From Cohnella fermenti (GTDB taxonomy: Bacteria; Bacillota; Bacilli; Paenibacillales; Paenibacillaceae): 64,000 nucleotides of DNA. The first letter of the stretch is position 1; the number at the start of each line of letters is the position of its first letter. Both the position numbers and the translations under genes were made by a program. Positions 24,524-33,529 of the stretch are shown here, one piece after another. Below the pieces are notes generated by a model. That model was not told the DNA's origin. It made no database searches and worked only from the letters and a program-made list of their open reading frames with translations. The stretch covers positions 1 to 64,000 of the forward strand of contig NZ_SSOB01000037.1 in the NCBI RefSeq assembly GCF_004801405.1. Direction: 5' to 3'.

Positions 24524-25111
24524 ATGGCACTGCTGCACCGCCTCGCTCAAAGCCCGATTATTGCGGCGGTAAGATCCCCCGACAAGCTGGAGGAAGCGCT
24601 GAACAGCAACGCGGCCAATCTGTTCATCATGGGTGGCTCCTTGAACACGCTGCCGCCTATGGTGAAGGCCGCCAAAGCCCAAAGCAAGGGCGTCTTCGTC
24701 CACCTGGATTTGATTCGAGGCTTGTCGAGCACGGACAAGGAGAGCCTCGAGTTCATCCGCGAGCAGATTGACCCGGACGGCATCATTACGCCGAAGGGCC
24801 ACTTGATCAAGGAAGCGAAGCGGATCGGGCTTCATGCGATTCTTCATCTCTTCGTCATCGACTCCCTCGCCATGGCGAATGGGCTGTCGCTCAGCCAATC
24901 CATTCGTCCGGACGCAATCGAGGTGATGCCCGGGACGATCGCCAAGGTCGTCTCCCACTTCGCCGAGTCGCTCCCGGATATTCCGATCGTCTCCAGCGGG
25001 TTGATCCAATCCCGGGAAGAAGCGGCAGAGATGCTGAATGCCGGGGCCACCGCCCTCTCGGTCAGCGAACAGACGTTGTGGCAGCTCTCGTTCTCCGATC
25101 TGTGCGGTTAA
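24524..25111 (+). CDS. glpP: Glycerol-3-phosphate-responsive antiterminator GlpP
   Basis: The 195-residue protein belongs to the GlpP family, which in Bacillus binds glycerol 3-phosphate and then the leader RNA of glp operons to prevent termination. Conserved stretches include PIIAAVRSPDKLEEAL, LFIMGGSLNTL, GVFVHLDLIRGLS, DGIITPKGHLIKEAKR, DAIEVMPGTIAKV and PIVSSGLIQSREEA. The length is normal. GAGGAGGAAG precedes the ATG. No glpFK or glpD lies nearby in the window. The closest leader terminator on this strand is that of the transporter operon at 18703, a possible target (inference). Confidence 0.93.
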   Translation: MALLHRLAQSPIIAAVRSPDKLEEALNSNAANLFIMGGSLNTLPPMVKAAKAQSKGVFVHLDLIRGLSSTDKESLEFIREQIDPDGIITPKGHLIKEAKRIGLHAILHLFVIDSLAMANGLSLSQSIRPDAIEVMPGTIAKVVSHFAESLPDIPIVSSGLIQSREEAAEMLNAGATALSVSEQTLWQLSFSDLCG

Positions 25112-25248
25112 GCCGGTTTGCTTCTCTCATATGAACCTCCGGTCCGTCCCCGTTCCTTCTGTTCCTTATGGAGCCCCTCTCTTGCGTATACTTCATAGGA
25201 CGAAAAATCATGTATATTCACGCCTTCCCCCGGCGCTTCTTGTTGTCC

Positions 25249-26889
25249 TCATCCACGTAGCGGAAGCTTGCGCTCCTCCTGGAATCGGTACAGCGAGGAG
25301 GCAATCTGCAGACTGTCTCCGCGGATAAGCGGGTACGCCTCGTACGGGGCCATCGGCACGCCGTTTAACCAGCTCCCGTTGCGGGAGCCCAGATCCTTCG
25401 CCTGCCAGCCTTCTTCCGCCCGGATAAGCTCAAGGTGCGCCCTCGATACGCCCGGTGTCTCGTCCACGTGCTGCGCCGCTTCCCCCGACCTTCCGATGAC
25501 AAGGTTCGCTCCCGCCAAACGAATCTTCCGCTTGGCATCGTCGCACTCCCATTCCAGGTAACAGTTCGCCTCTCTCCCCGATTGTTCGTCCGTCTCGGAG
25601 AGAAGCATCGTGCTTTGCTCCGACGGGAGCCGCGCCGTTAGCGTCAATGCCTCCGCTTCCGGCTTGCTCTTCTCGGCTGTCAGCCCGCTTCCGCCTCCGG
25701 CGCTCTCTATGCCCCGCTTCATCCCATCCTGCCGATCTCCCGAATCGTCCTCCGGGTTATCCGGGTCTTCATGATCCTCGCCATCCCCATGATCCCCGCC
25801 GCCCGACAAGCCTCCGCCATCCCGATCGGCGACTGTTCGCTCCGGCTTGCCGGAACGAGTCCTTCCCCGTCCGCTCCATAGATAAAGACAGGCTCCGATC
25901 GCAAGCAGGGTTGCCCCGGCAGAGAGAACAAGCGTGCGTCGCCCCGGCTGCGGCAAGTACACGAACCGCCATACAAGCGCGCTGACGGCTGCCGCCCCGG
26001 CCAACAGTCCGATCCGCCAACGGCCGGCATCGTTCGGCTCTGCTCCGCTATGATTGCCCTTCGGCTCCCACCCGGTTCTCTCCGGCCCAAGCAGGCCGGA
26101 CAAGCCAAGCTCCTCGTCCGGAACCGGCACATGCGCTCGTCCCGCTTCGGACGAGATCGGCGCGTCGATTCCCCACCGGGACCTCCCTGCAGGCTCGGCG
26201 GCAGAGCGGCTGCCGAAGCCATCCTCCGCAGCCCCCTGCCCAGCGAGCGTTCCCCCGCGAGCCTCTGGCCTCGCGGCCCGGCGATGGGCTTCCCCGAGCG
26301 TACGCTCCTCCTCTTCCGGCTCCGACAGCAACTGCCTGATCAGCCTGCGAAGTTGCGTCGGAGAGAAGTCGACTCCCCCGACCTGGCGCAACAGCTTCTG
26401 CAGCGTCGGACCGTCCGGCGTCTCCACGTTTATCATCCAACGGACGATCAAGCGCTCCATTCGCACACCGATATCGACCGCCGGGAGCGGACGAGCCGAC
26501 GGCACATAGACGAACGCAAGCCGCTCCCACCCGTCCCCGCAGAAAATAAACTCGTCTTCCAGCACAAAACGTTCAAGATCGAGCATATAATCGTTCGCTT
26601 GCTCCAGAATCTCCGCAAGCTGAGCCAGCGCTTCAAGCACTTCGTCCATCGTCCATCTGGAGACGCGCAGCGATTGGGACAGCATCCTTCGACCTTGCAG
26701 CGAATAGCGCAGCGCGACCGTCCCGTCGACCTCCTCCGCCTGGAGCGGCAGCAAGCCGGGAACGTTCCCGATGCTCGCGAGCATCCTTACCTGCAGCCTG
26801 TCCACTTCCTCTGCGCGCAGCGGAGGTTCGCCCTCCAACACCATCTGATGACCTCTCCCCTGCTCGAATCGAACCCGATATCCAATCAT
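25249..26889 (-). CDS. DUF6382 and FHA domain protein of the Tad pilus operon
   Basis: A 546-residue protein. The N-terminal 180 residues match the DUF6382-type domain found before FHA domains in Paenibacillaceae. A linker follows, then two adjacent hydrophobic segments (about residues 300-350) that anchor it, and an acidic Gly/Asp-rich stretch. The C-terminal FHA domain shows LVIGRSGEAAQHVDETPGVSRAHLEL...DLGSRNGSWLNG, the fold that binds phosphothreonine peptides. It ends the operon, 11 bp after the prepilin peptidase. It suggests Ser/Thr-kinase control of the pilus, but no kinase gene is present here. The ATG at 26889 follows AAGGAGGAG; a longer frame upstream is a shadow of the peptidase gene. 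Confidence 0.85.
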   Translation of the reverse strand: MIGYRVRFEQGRGHQMVLEGEPPLRAEEVDRLQVRMLASIGNVPGLLPLQAEEVDGTVALRYSLQGRRMLSQSLRVSRWTMDEVLEALAQLAEILEQANDYMLDLERFVLEDEFIFCGDGWERLAFVYVPSARPLPAVDIGVRMERLIVRWMINVETPDGPTLQKLLRQVGGVDFSPTQLRRLIRQLLSEPEEEERTLGEAHRRAARPEARGGTLAGQGAAEDGFGSRSAAEPAGRSRWGIDAPISSEAGRAHVPVPDEELGLSGLLGPERTGWEPKGNHSGAEPNDAGRWRIGLLAGAAAVSALVWRFVYLPQPGRRTLVLSAGATLLAIGACLYLWSGRGRTRSGKPERTVADRDGGGLSGGGDHGDGEDHEDPDNPEDDSGDRQDGMKRGIESAGGGSGLTAEKSKPEAEALTLTARLPSEQSTMLLSETDEQSGREANCYLEWECDDAKRKIRLAGANLVIGRSGEAAQHVDETPGVSRAHLELIRAEEGWQAKDLGSRNGSWLNGVPMAPYEAYPLIRGDSLQIASSLYRFQEERKLPLRG

Positions 26890-26900
26890 TCTTCTCCTCC

Positions 26901-27380
26901 TTAGAATGGGCCGCAGAACAGGAGGATCAGCGCCGGCGCGACCGCCGCCATGAACGGAAAGGTCGCCTTGCGAGCCCCAGGCCCTTGCCCTGGCCCCTCC
27001 CCTTCCTCTTCCTTCCCTCTCCCGCGCCAATGTCTGACAAGTAAAAGCGGCACTGCGATCAGGCCGGCGGCCAGAATCGAATGGACCGCGAGTCGCAGCG
27101 CGAAGGCGGCGCCCGACCAGATGCCGAACGCGGCGAACCACTTGACGTCGCCGCCGCCGATGCCCTTGAGCAGATACATCAGCAGGAACGGAGCCATCGC
27201 GGCCGCGCCTCCGAGAAGCGACTCTATCAGTCCCCGCCATCCGTCGACCGCGCCATGATAGAGCAGACCGCCGCACGCATAGCAAATCGTGAGCGCATTC
27301 GGGATAATTCTCCTGCGGAAGTCCGTCCAGCAAGCGATCGCCGTTAACGTCAGCAGGGCGATCCGAACGACGAGTTCCAT
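26901..27380 (-). CDS. A24-family prepilin peptidase (TadV/CpaA-like)
   Basis: The 159-residue membrane aspartyl protease removes the leader of type IVb prepilins. The two catalytic aspartates lie in CWTDFRRRIIPN (residue 20) and GIGGGDVKWFAA (about residue 77), within a bundle of hydrophobic helices. It lacks the N-methylase half of classical PilD, as is usual for Tad systems. It is the ninth gene of the tad operon and immediately precedes the FHA gene. Confidence 0.9.
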   Translation of the reverse strand: MELVVRIALLTLTAIACWTDFRRRIIPNALTICYACGGLLYHGAVDGWRGLIESLLGGAAAMAPFLLMYLLKGIGGGDVKWFAAFGIWSGAAFALRLAVHSILAAGLIAVPLLLVRHWRGRGKEEEGEGPGQGPGARKATFPFMAAVAPALILLFCGPF

Positions 27381-27398
27381 CTCATCCTCCCCTTCCCG

Positions 27399-28400
27399 TC
27401 AGCTTCGCGATACGAGGAACGACTGACTCAAGGGCGTCCCCGTGCCTGCGCTTATCTTGGCCTCCCAGGCCCACGCCCCGGACGTCGTATTGCCGGACAC
27501 GAGCCATGTCCAGGCCACCAAGCCCTCCGAGTCCGCCGTCGCCTGCCCGAGGTGCTTCGCGGTGCTCTGCCCGCTTTTGTAGTAGACGGACAGTTCAACC
27601 GTCTGCCCGGGCTCCGCCTTCAGACTTAAGGTCACTCGGCGCCCCGGACGCGCCGGACTCGGTTCCATGGAGAGGAAGGCAAGCGAGCCGCCCCCCTCCT
27701 CGTCTCCTTCATTCAGAAGCGCCGTGGAAGGAGTGCCTCCGACCCACGCCCGCTCCTTCGCGGAAGAGCGCAATATCAAGCTTCGCCCGAGGAACGGAAC
27801 GCCCATCGGCAGCCGATACTCGGCTTCGACCGTCAGGAATCCGTCGCCCTCCGTCCCGGAAGGCAACGTCACGTTCACGATGTCCAAGCGATCGACATCC
27901 AGCACATTGGGGTCCGCAAGCTCCTTCATTACTTTCTCAAGCAGCGGGATTGCCGCGTTCTCTTCGATCGACCAGGAGCGGCCTGCCGCATCGCTTGCCC
28001 AATCGGAGAGCGGAGCGGGAAGCAGATTCCCGTACTGCTCCAGCGTCTTCCTGATGTCCTCCAGCTTCCCGTCGACCGCCTCGACCGCTTCTCCCGCCTT
28101 CGTCTCCGCGAACGATTCCTGCGCCTTCGAGACGACGTACCACATCGAGGCCGTCTGGCGCGTCGTCTGGGACAAAGCTCCGTCCAGCGCCATCTCGGTT
28201 ACGCAAGTCCGAATCAGGAAAATGAGAAACACGATGACCAGCAGGAACACCGGCATCACCAGCGCCGCCTCCAATGTGACGGTGCCCGCCGTCGCAGCCG
28301 TTCTCCCGGGATGGCCGTTCCTCGCCCGGCTCTCGCCTCTCCTCTGATCATCCCGCTTCCGCTTATTGATAAGCGTCATCCGCCTGGTAAGTCGCTTCAT
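27399..28400 (-). CDS. TadE-like pseudopilin of the Tad operon
   Basis: A 333-residue protein with a basic N-terminus and a TadE-type segment, GTVTLEAALVMPVFLLVIVFLIFLI, in which Glu at position 5 of the hydrophobic stretch is the pseudopilin hallmark. A coiled, charged middle follows, and then a C-terminal Ig/PKD-like region (PSPARPGRRVTLSLKAEPGQTVELSVYY...GNTTSGAWAWEAKI). That last part looks like an added surface domain. The start is ATG 28400 with GGAG 6 bp away. It overlaps the preceding gene by 38 bp. Confidence 0.82.
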   Translation of the reverse strand: MKRLTRRMTLINKRKRDDQRRGESRARNGHPGRTAATAGTVTLEAALVMPVFLLVIVFLIFLIRTCVTEMALDGALSQTTRQTASMWYVVSKAQESFAETKAGEAVEAVDGKLEDIRKTLEQYGNLLPAPLSDWASDAAGRSWSIEENAAIPLLEKVMKELADPNVLDVDRLDIVNVTLPSGTEGDGFLTVEAEYRLPMGVPFLGRSLILRSSAKERAWVGGTPSTALLNEGDEEGGGSLAFLSMEPSPARPGRRVTLSLKAEPGQTVELSVYYKSGQSTAKHLGQATADSEGLVAWTWLVSGNTTSGAWAWEAKISAGTGTPLSQSFLVSRS

Positions 28401-30768
28401 ACCGATCTCCATTCACGGTCCCGCCCCATCCTCCGGATAATCCCAGCGCGCTTGCCAACCGCGGAAAAAACCACATCGTCACCGAAGCCGTCGCCTGGCC
28501 GCTCACATAGGTATACAGGCGATCGAAGGCAAGCCCGCTCTCCTGCTCCATCACCGCCGCCATCCGGGACCAATGGTTGTCCGTGCCGCCGTGCAGCAGC
28601 AGGAACAGTCGGAGATAATCCGTATAGGTCGTGGCGACGCTCGCATACTTCGAGAGGGGAATCGTCCCTTGCGTCAGCAGACTCTGCATGTCCTGCGCGG
28701 CCGCTCGCACGGCATAAAGAGTGGCTGCCGCCAAGACGAGCAGCGGATTGCCGTAGCGGCCGCTCTCCACAAGCCCTTCGACCAGTCGAATCGACAGCCT
28801 GGCCGCCAGCACCTCGGAGTAAGCGGCTGTCACGTTGCCGGCGGCCGAAGCGAATCCGTAAAGGATGTACTCCGTCTGCGACAATTCCGGCGACGACGGC
28901 AATTCCGCCTGTCCGGCCAGCGCTTCCCGAACGTCGGAAGGCTCGATGCGGGAGAAGCGGGCTATTACATACTCAGAGCCGTACAATCGGTCCCGTGCCC
29001 CCGTTGCCGCATCGGTCAGCGCCGACAGCCAGCCGCCCGACTTCGTCAGCGCTTGCTCGCGGCCATCGTCAAGCTCGGAGGACTGCCCGTATCGTTCCTC
29101 CGCCTCGTCGTTCGCGGCGTTCCACTTTTTGTTCGCCTGATACAGCTTGTCCAGTTGCTCGAACGTCTTCGTCTCCTGCGAGTCTTCCTGCTGGCCGCTC
29201 CCACCGCTTCCGGTGAGAGTCATCAGGCTCTCCGCCGCCTGCTTCCACTCTTCGCCAGCCTGCTGCTCGAGCGACTTGCGTTCCGCGTCGGAAGCGCGAT
29301 GCTCCTCGATCATCGCCCGGCGAGCCTGCGTTGCGCTCCCGGAATCGCCGTAGGCGGAACGGTAGCTCTCGGAAGCCGATTGCAGGCGTTCTCCGTCCGC
29401 AACCAGCCGCGCCGACAAACCGGAGGAGCCCGGAATCGCCGCCAGCGTCTCCGTCATTCGCTCAGACGCCAACGCATACTGATCGCCGTCTTGCCGCTGC
29501 TTCTCAACTTCCTCCGAGATCCCGGAGAACCATTCGTCTCCGAGCGTCAACTCCTTCATCGATTGCCGAAGCTGTTCGTAGACGGCGCCGGATTCGTCCC
29601 GCAGTGCCGATTCCTCTGCGGACCATAGCCCGCTGTCCGTCCCTTCCTCCGCCATCCCCGCCTCGCCATCGCTCGCCAACGTTCCTTCTGCATCCGCCAG
29701 CCTCCGCATCTCTTGATCCGCCAGCTTCGCCTTCTCGATCGCCTGCTGCGCCTGATTCAGCAGCCCATCCGCCCGCTCCTTGGCTTGGTCAAGCTTCAGC
29801 AACGGCCGGCGAACACTCTCAACCCCATCCAGATAGGAACGGATAACATCGGCATATTGAGGCGGTTCCATCGGAGGCGGCGGCTCGTCGAACTCCTTCT
29901 CCTCCGCTTCGGCCGCCCGCTTGCGCTCCTCCCAAGCGAGATAGGCAGCGGAGTAGGCCGCAGCCCGGCTCTCGTCCGCCGAACGCTTGCTTACATAGTC
30001 CGTATACATGAGCACCGCATCCGGAAGATCGACCGCCACAGCCGCGCTTCGCGTACCGACAAGCGATGCCGCAGGCAGCGGCACGATCGCCTCAAGCGGT
30101 TGACCGAGCGCATCTCCCGCTTCGACGATCCGCTTCATCGCCTCGTCGAGCGACGCCTCTCTTCGCTCGTATGCCTTCCGCAGCTCTTCCAGCCGATCCA
30201 CAACTTCTCCCGCCTCCTTGGCCGCGGAAGCCACGCCGCGCCACCGGGAGATCAGTTCGATCGACAGATCGATCGGAGCCTTATACTTCATCTCCTCCAT
30301 CACTTGCCGGCGGAGAACGTCGTAGGAAGCAAGCGGACGGCTCTCGACCGCCGCCGAAGCCGACCACTCGATGTCCAGCAGGGAGAAGGCGCCGCCTGCC
30401 CGATTCGGCCGATTCCCGTCCAGAGCGCTGCGGAACAAGTCATCCGCGGGATCGCCTCCCCTCGCGAACAAGCCGTACCTCCTGTACAGCTCCGGATCGT
30501 ACGCCGCCAGAACCGAGCGGGTTCCCGACATGACCGCCAGCTCGGCTTGCTTGCGGAAAGCCGCGATTCTCGCAAAATCGATCAGCAGCCCGTTAAACAG
30601 AACGAACCCCGAGAGCACCAGAACGAAGAACACCGACACCGAGCCCCGATCTCCGAACTTCCCCCGGCTCCCTTTGCAATTCAGCCTGCGATCTAACCCG
30701 GAATTCGACCTGCGATTCAATCTGCGCATCAAGCGCAGCCTGCTCCATCCCTTCATCTCGCCCTTCAT
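28363..30768 (-). CDS. Large TadG-like (DUF5702-type) protein of the Tad operon
   Basis: An 801-residue protein with one N-terminal membrane segment (about residues 43-66, RGSVSVFFVLVLSGFVLFNGLLIDFARI), then a very long, mostly helical, charged extracytoplasmic part with coiled-coil character between about 180 and 560. A C-terminal region of about 200 residues is richer in hydrophobics (SQTEYILYGF...LSIRLVEGLVESGRYGNPLLVLAAA). This is the layout of the DUF5702 proteins in Firmicute tad operons, and may be a pilus base or tip component. GGGGAGGAG precedes the ATG at 30768. Confidence 0.78.
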   Translation of the reverse strand: MKGEMKGWSRLRLMRRLNRRSNSGLDRRLNCKGSRGKFGDRGSVSVFFVLVLSGFVLFNGLLIDFARIAAFRKQAELAVMSGTRSVLAAYDPELYRRYGLFARGGDPADDLFRSALDGNRPNRAGGAFSLLDIEWSASAAVESRPLASYDVLRRQVMEEMKYKAPIDLSIELISRWRGVASAAKEAGEVVDRLEELRKAYERREASLDEAMKRIVEAGDALGQPLEAIVPLPAASLVGTRSAAVAVDLPDAVLMYTDYVSKRSADESRAAAYSAAYLAWEERKRAAEAEEKEFDEPPPPMEPPQYADVIRSYLDGVESVRRPLLKLDQAKERADGLLNQAQQAIEKAKLADQEMRRLADAEGTLASDGEAGMAEEGTDSGLWSAEESALRDESGAVYEQLRQSMKELTLGDEWFSGISEEVEKQRQDGDQYALASERMTETLAAIPGSSGLSARLVADGERLQSASESYRSAYGDSGSATQARRAMIEEHRASDAERKSLEQQAGEEWKQAAESLMTLTGSGGSGQQEDSQETKTFEQLDKLYQANKKWNAANDEAEERYGQSSELDDGREQALTKSGGWLSALTDAATGARDRLYGSEYVIARFSRIEPSDVREALAGQAELPSSPELSQTEYILYGFASAAGNVTAAYSEVLAARLSIRLVEGLVESGRYGNPLLVLAAATLYAVRAAAQDMQSLLTQGTIPLSKYASVATTYTDYLRLFLLLHGGTDNHWSRMAAVMEQESGLAFDRLYTYVSGQATASVTMWFFPRLASALGLSGGWGGTVNGDRYEATYQADDAYQ

Positions 30769-30807
30769 CCCGTCACTCCTCCCCCCGCGAACCGCGCCCG
30801 GCTGAGG

Positions 30808-31620
30808 CTAGGAAGGAAGTCTTGCGGCAAGCGCAGCCTGCGCCTGCGAACGATAAGCGTCTCCGTCCGTCCCGCCTTCTCCTCCGCCTTCCCCTCCGAC
30901 TGCGCCGCTCCCCCCATCCGCCGCACCGCGAAGCTTCTGCCCGTAATAACGAATCAGATCGACCGTACGAATGAACTCCGCCGGCTCCACGACAACCGCA
31001 GCCGGTTCGGCATGGATCGCCGCTGCCGGCAGCCAGCGCTTCAGCGCCTCCGGGACGGCCGAGCTTGTCGCCTCGCCGACGATCTTCCGGACAAGCGCCG
31101 AGTTCCGGTAACTCCATTCCCCCGCCGTCGAAGCTTCCAGGGAACGCAACGCCGCCGACAGCTTGCGCTCCGCCAGCCCGGAACCGCTATTCCCCGAGCC
31201 GCTCCCGCTGCCCGTTCCATCCTCCGAGCCGTCTCCTGCCCCAGCCTCCGTCCCGGACTCCGTTCCTGCGCCCGCAACCGTCACCATGCCATCCCCGGAG
31301 CCCGTCGCCAGCCCGAACAGCCCGGAGACGAGACCGTCCTCCGCGAGCCGCCAATAAAGCCCTTCGTATTGCCCGCTCGGGTACGCTCCCGTTCGCAGCT
31401 CCTTGGCGGAATTGGACCATGTGAACGCCGCTCTCTCGGCGGCTGCGGAAGTCTCGTAATAGACGATAGCGCCTTGACCCGCATACAGCGCGAAGAGGAG
31501 AAGCAGGAAGGAGATCAGCAGCAGCACAGGGAATACCAAGGACGCTTCCAATACGAACGAGCCTTCCGCATTCGCCCACCAGCGGCGTATTCCCGTCTTG
31601 AACGAGCTCATGCTGATCAT
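30808..31620 (-). CDS. TadE-like pseudopilin with a Gly/Ser/Thr-rich linker
   Basis: A 270-residue protein whose pseudopilin segment reads NAEGSFVLEASLVFPVLLLISFLLLLF, with the Glu at the fifth position as in TadE. A linker rich in Gly, Ser, Thr, Glu and Asp (about residues 105-150) follows, and then a small domain ending in AALAARLPS. The first ATG (31620) has GGGGG 6 bp upstream; a second ATG, 9 bp on, is possible. The coding DNA of the linker is a run of imperfect GGN-ACN repeats. Confidence 0.82.
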   Translation of the reverse strand: MISMSSFKTGIRRWWANAEGSFVLEASLVFPVLLLISFLLLLFALYAGQGAIVYYETSAAAERAAFTWSNSAKELRTGAYPSGQYEGLYWRLAEDGLVSGLFGLATGSGDGMVTVAGAGTESGTEAGAGDGSEDGTGSGSGSGNSGSGLAERKLSAALRSLEASTAGEWSYRNSALVRKIVGEATSSAVPEALKRWLPAAAIHAEPAAVVVEPAEFIRTVDLIRYYGQKLRGAADGGSGAVGGEGGGEGGTDGDAYRSQAQAALAARLPS

Positions 31621-31670
31621 GAAGATCCCCCTATCCGCCCTTATTCGCGCCCCGACGCTCGCTCCAAGCC

Positions 31671-31880
31671 TCAATTGAATACTTCGTCCGAATTGCCCTC
31701 CACCTTGCCGAACAGATCCTGCAGGAACCCGATAATCCAATCCTTGAACAACAGCGCGATCGCGATAATGACTGCAACGATCAGCACGATCTCCAGCGTC
31801 CCGAGGCCGCTGCGGTCCTTCCACAGCATCGTCATCCCTCTCGCACTCCACCGTCCAAGCCGCTTGCTTCTCCCCAACAT
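31671..31880 (-). CDS. Flp-type major pilin
   Basis: A 69-residue prepilin. The leader is basic and ends before GLGTLEIVLIVAVIIAIALLF, in which the Glu five residues after the likely cleavage site and the hydrophobic helix define Flp1-type type IVb pilins. A short tail (KDWIIGFLQDLFGKVEGNSDEVFN) follows. GAGGAGG precedes the ATG at 31880. It sits between tadC and the TadE genes, the expected place for the fibre subunit. Confidence 0.87.
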   Translation of the reverse strand: MLGRSKRLGRWSARGMTMLWKDRSGLGTLEIVLIVAVIIAIALLFKDWIIGFLQDLFGKVEGNSDEVFN

Positions 31881-31904
31881 AGAAGTTCCTCCTCGTATCC
31901 TTTA

Positions 31905-32792
31905 TTAAGATGACATCGTTAATAGAGTCGGCGCCCCGACCAGCACCAGAATCAACAGGAAGATCACCGCCAGCGGAAAAGCCATCTTCGAAGAAGCCTG
32001 CTCCCCAAGCATCCGCGCCGCCGCCTTCCTTCTCTCCCACAGCGTTCGCGAGAGCTCCTGCAAGGATGCCACGAACGTCTCGCCTCCCCGGCGGGAATTC
32101 ATGATGACGGTCGACGCGAACAGCTTCGCTTCAGGAACGGCGCACCTGCGCCCGAATTCCTCCATCGCCCAGGCGTACGTCTCCCCGCGCCGCATGGACT
32201 CCAGCGCATGAGACAGCTCTCGGTAAAGCGGATGATCGCCCGTCTTCCCGTCCCTTCGCCGGAGACACTTCTCCATCGCCCGCAGGACATTCTCCCCCGC
32301 GTTCACCAGGAGCAGCAGCCGGGTCAACAGCTCGGGGAGCTCCAGCACGATCCGTCTGCGTCGGTCGTCGACCTTCTTGGCCAGCTCCCTTGCCCGCAGC
32401 GGCGGGATCGCGACGGCGACCAGAACGCCCAGCCATGCCAGCGCCCCGCCGCCGTCCGACAGCAGCCCGAGCACGCCCGTCGCCAGCAGAGTCAAGTACG
32501 AGAGCCCGACCGCTTCGGCCAGCCAGCCGGTGAGGCGCTCCTTCCCGCAGACGCCGCCGTGAAGCAGCGCAAGCCGGGTCTCCGGGCGCTGAAGCCAAGG
32601 GAGCAAGGAACCGTATAATTCCGGACTCCCGAGCAGCGACCGGATCGGCTCTGCCAGCGGATGCAGCCCTCCCTTGCTCCGCCGTCCGCGCCAACCTCGC
32701 AGCAAGCTCTTCCTTAAGCCCGTCTTGCCGACAATCCACACATAGAGCAGCAGCAGCAACGCCAGCCAGCTCGACCAGAGAATGTCGTTCAT
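31905..32792 (-). CDS. tadC: Tad pilus inner-membrane platform protein TadC
   Basis: The 295-residue protein has a type II secretion F (GspF) domain in its second half (ELPELLTRLLLLVNAGENVLRAMEKC...ASTVIMNSRRGGETF.ASLQELSRTLWERRK). Hydrophobic helices lie near both ends. With TadB it forms the membrane platform driven by the TadA ATPase. Its ATG overlaps the tadB stop as ATGA, with GGAG 8 bp upstream. Confidence 0.88.
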   Translation of the reverse strand: MNDILWSSWLALLLLLYVWIVGKTGLRKSLLRGWRGRRSKGGLHPLAEPIRSLLGSPELYGSLLPWLQRPETRLALLHGGVCGKERLTGWLAEAVGLSYLTLLATGVLGLLSDGGGALAWLGVLVAVAIPPLRARELAKKVDDRRRRIVLELPELLTRLLLLVNAGENVLRAMEKCLRRRDGKTGDHPLYRELSHALESMRRGETYAWAMEEFGRRCAVPEAKLFASTVIMNSRRGGETFVASLQELSRTLWERRKAAARMLGEQASSKMAFPLAVIFLLILVLVGAPTLLTMSS

Positions 32793-33529
32793 ATCCGGAT
32801 CTCCATGATCCGGTACATCCACCAGCAGCAGCCGGCAAGAAGAAGCAGGCATACTGTCAGCACGAGCCAGCCTGCCCCTTGGCGCAGCCCGTCCATGTAG
32901 CCGCCCGAGACGAAGCCGAGCAGCCCGACGAATGCGAACGGCATCGCCATCATAATTCGGGACTCCAGCCTCTTCTGCGCCATCAGGACGCCAAGCTCCT
33001 GCTCCACTTCCATCTTCTCGCCGATCATCGCCGCACTTCGGCGGACCACCTCGACCAGGTCGCCTCCCGACCGCTTGCCGATCGCGAACACTTCGGCGAA
33101 GCCGGCGGCCTCCTCCAACGAGCTGCGCTCGGCGAAGTCGAGCAAGGGAGCCTCGATCGGATCGCCGCTGCGCATCCGCAGCCGAACCGCCCGAACCTCG
33201 CGCATCATGTCCGCCTGCGGATCGCCGATCAGCAGCGACAGATCCTCCTCCAGAGCTTCGAAGGCGTTCTCGACGGAGCGGCCTGCCGCCAGCAGCGATG
33301 CCAGCGCCTGCAGCAGGCTCTTGAAGTGCAAGCGCAGCCTGTCCCGCCGCCTGCGCTTCAATCGTTCGCGCAGCACCCGCGGACCGAGCAGGCCGAGAGG
33401 TACCGCCAGCAAAGCCGCAGCGAGCTGCCGGTACATCAGCCAGCTCGCGAGTCCGGACAGCGCCGCGCCGACGGCAACGGCCGCGAGCCGTTGAACGCGG
33501 CTTAATTCGTACACAGAGTAATCCGTCAC
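32789..33529 (-). CDS. tadB: Tad pilus inner-membrane platform protein TadB
   Basis: The 246-residue GspF-domain protein has paired N-terminal hydrophobic helices, the cytoplasmic segment FKSLLQALASLLAAGRSVENAFEALEEDL and C-terminal helices. The start is GTG at 33529, which overlaps the tadA stop as GTGA, with GGAAGGAGGG close upstream, implying translational coupling. Partner of TadC. Confidence 0.9.
   Translation of the reverse strand: MTDYSVYELSRVQRLAAVAVGAALSGLASWLMYRQLAAALLAVPLGLLGPRVLRERLKRRRRDRLRLHFKSLLQALASLLAAGRSVENAFEALEEDLSLLIGDPQADMMREVRAVRLRMRSGDPIEAPLLDFAERSSLEEAAGFAEVFAIGKRSGGDLVEVVRRSAAMIGEKMEVEQELGVLMAQKRLESRIMMAMPFAFVGLLGFVSGGYMDGLRQGAGWLVLTVCLLLLAGCCWWMYRIMEIRI

Noticed and set aside
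25249..27333. 694-residue fusion upstream of the FHA protein
   Set aside because: The extra N-terminal part is an out-of-frame reading of the prepilin peptidase gene. A clear AAGGAGGAG-ATG start exists at 26889.
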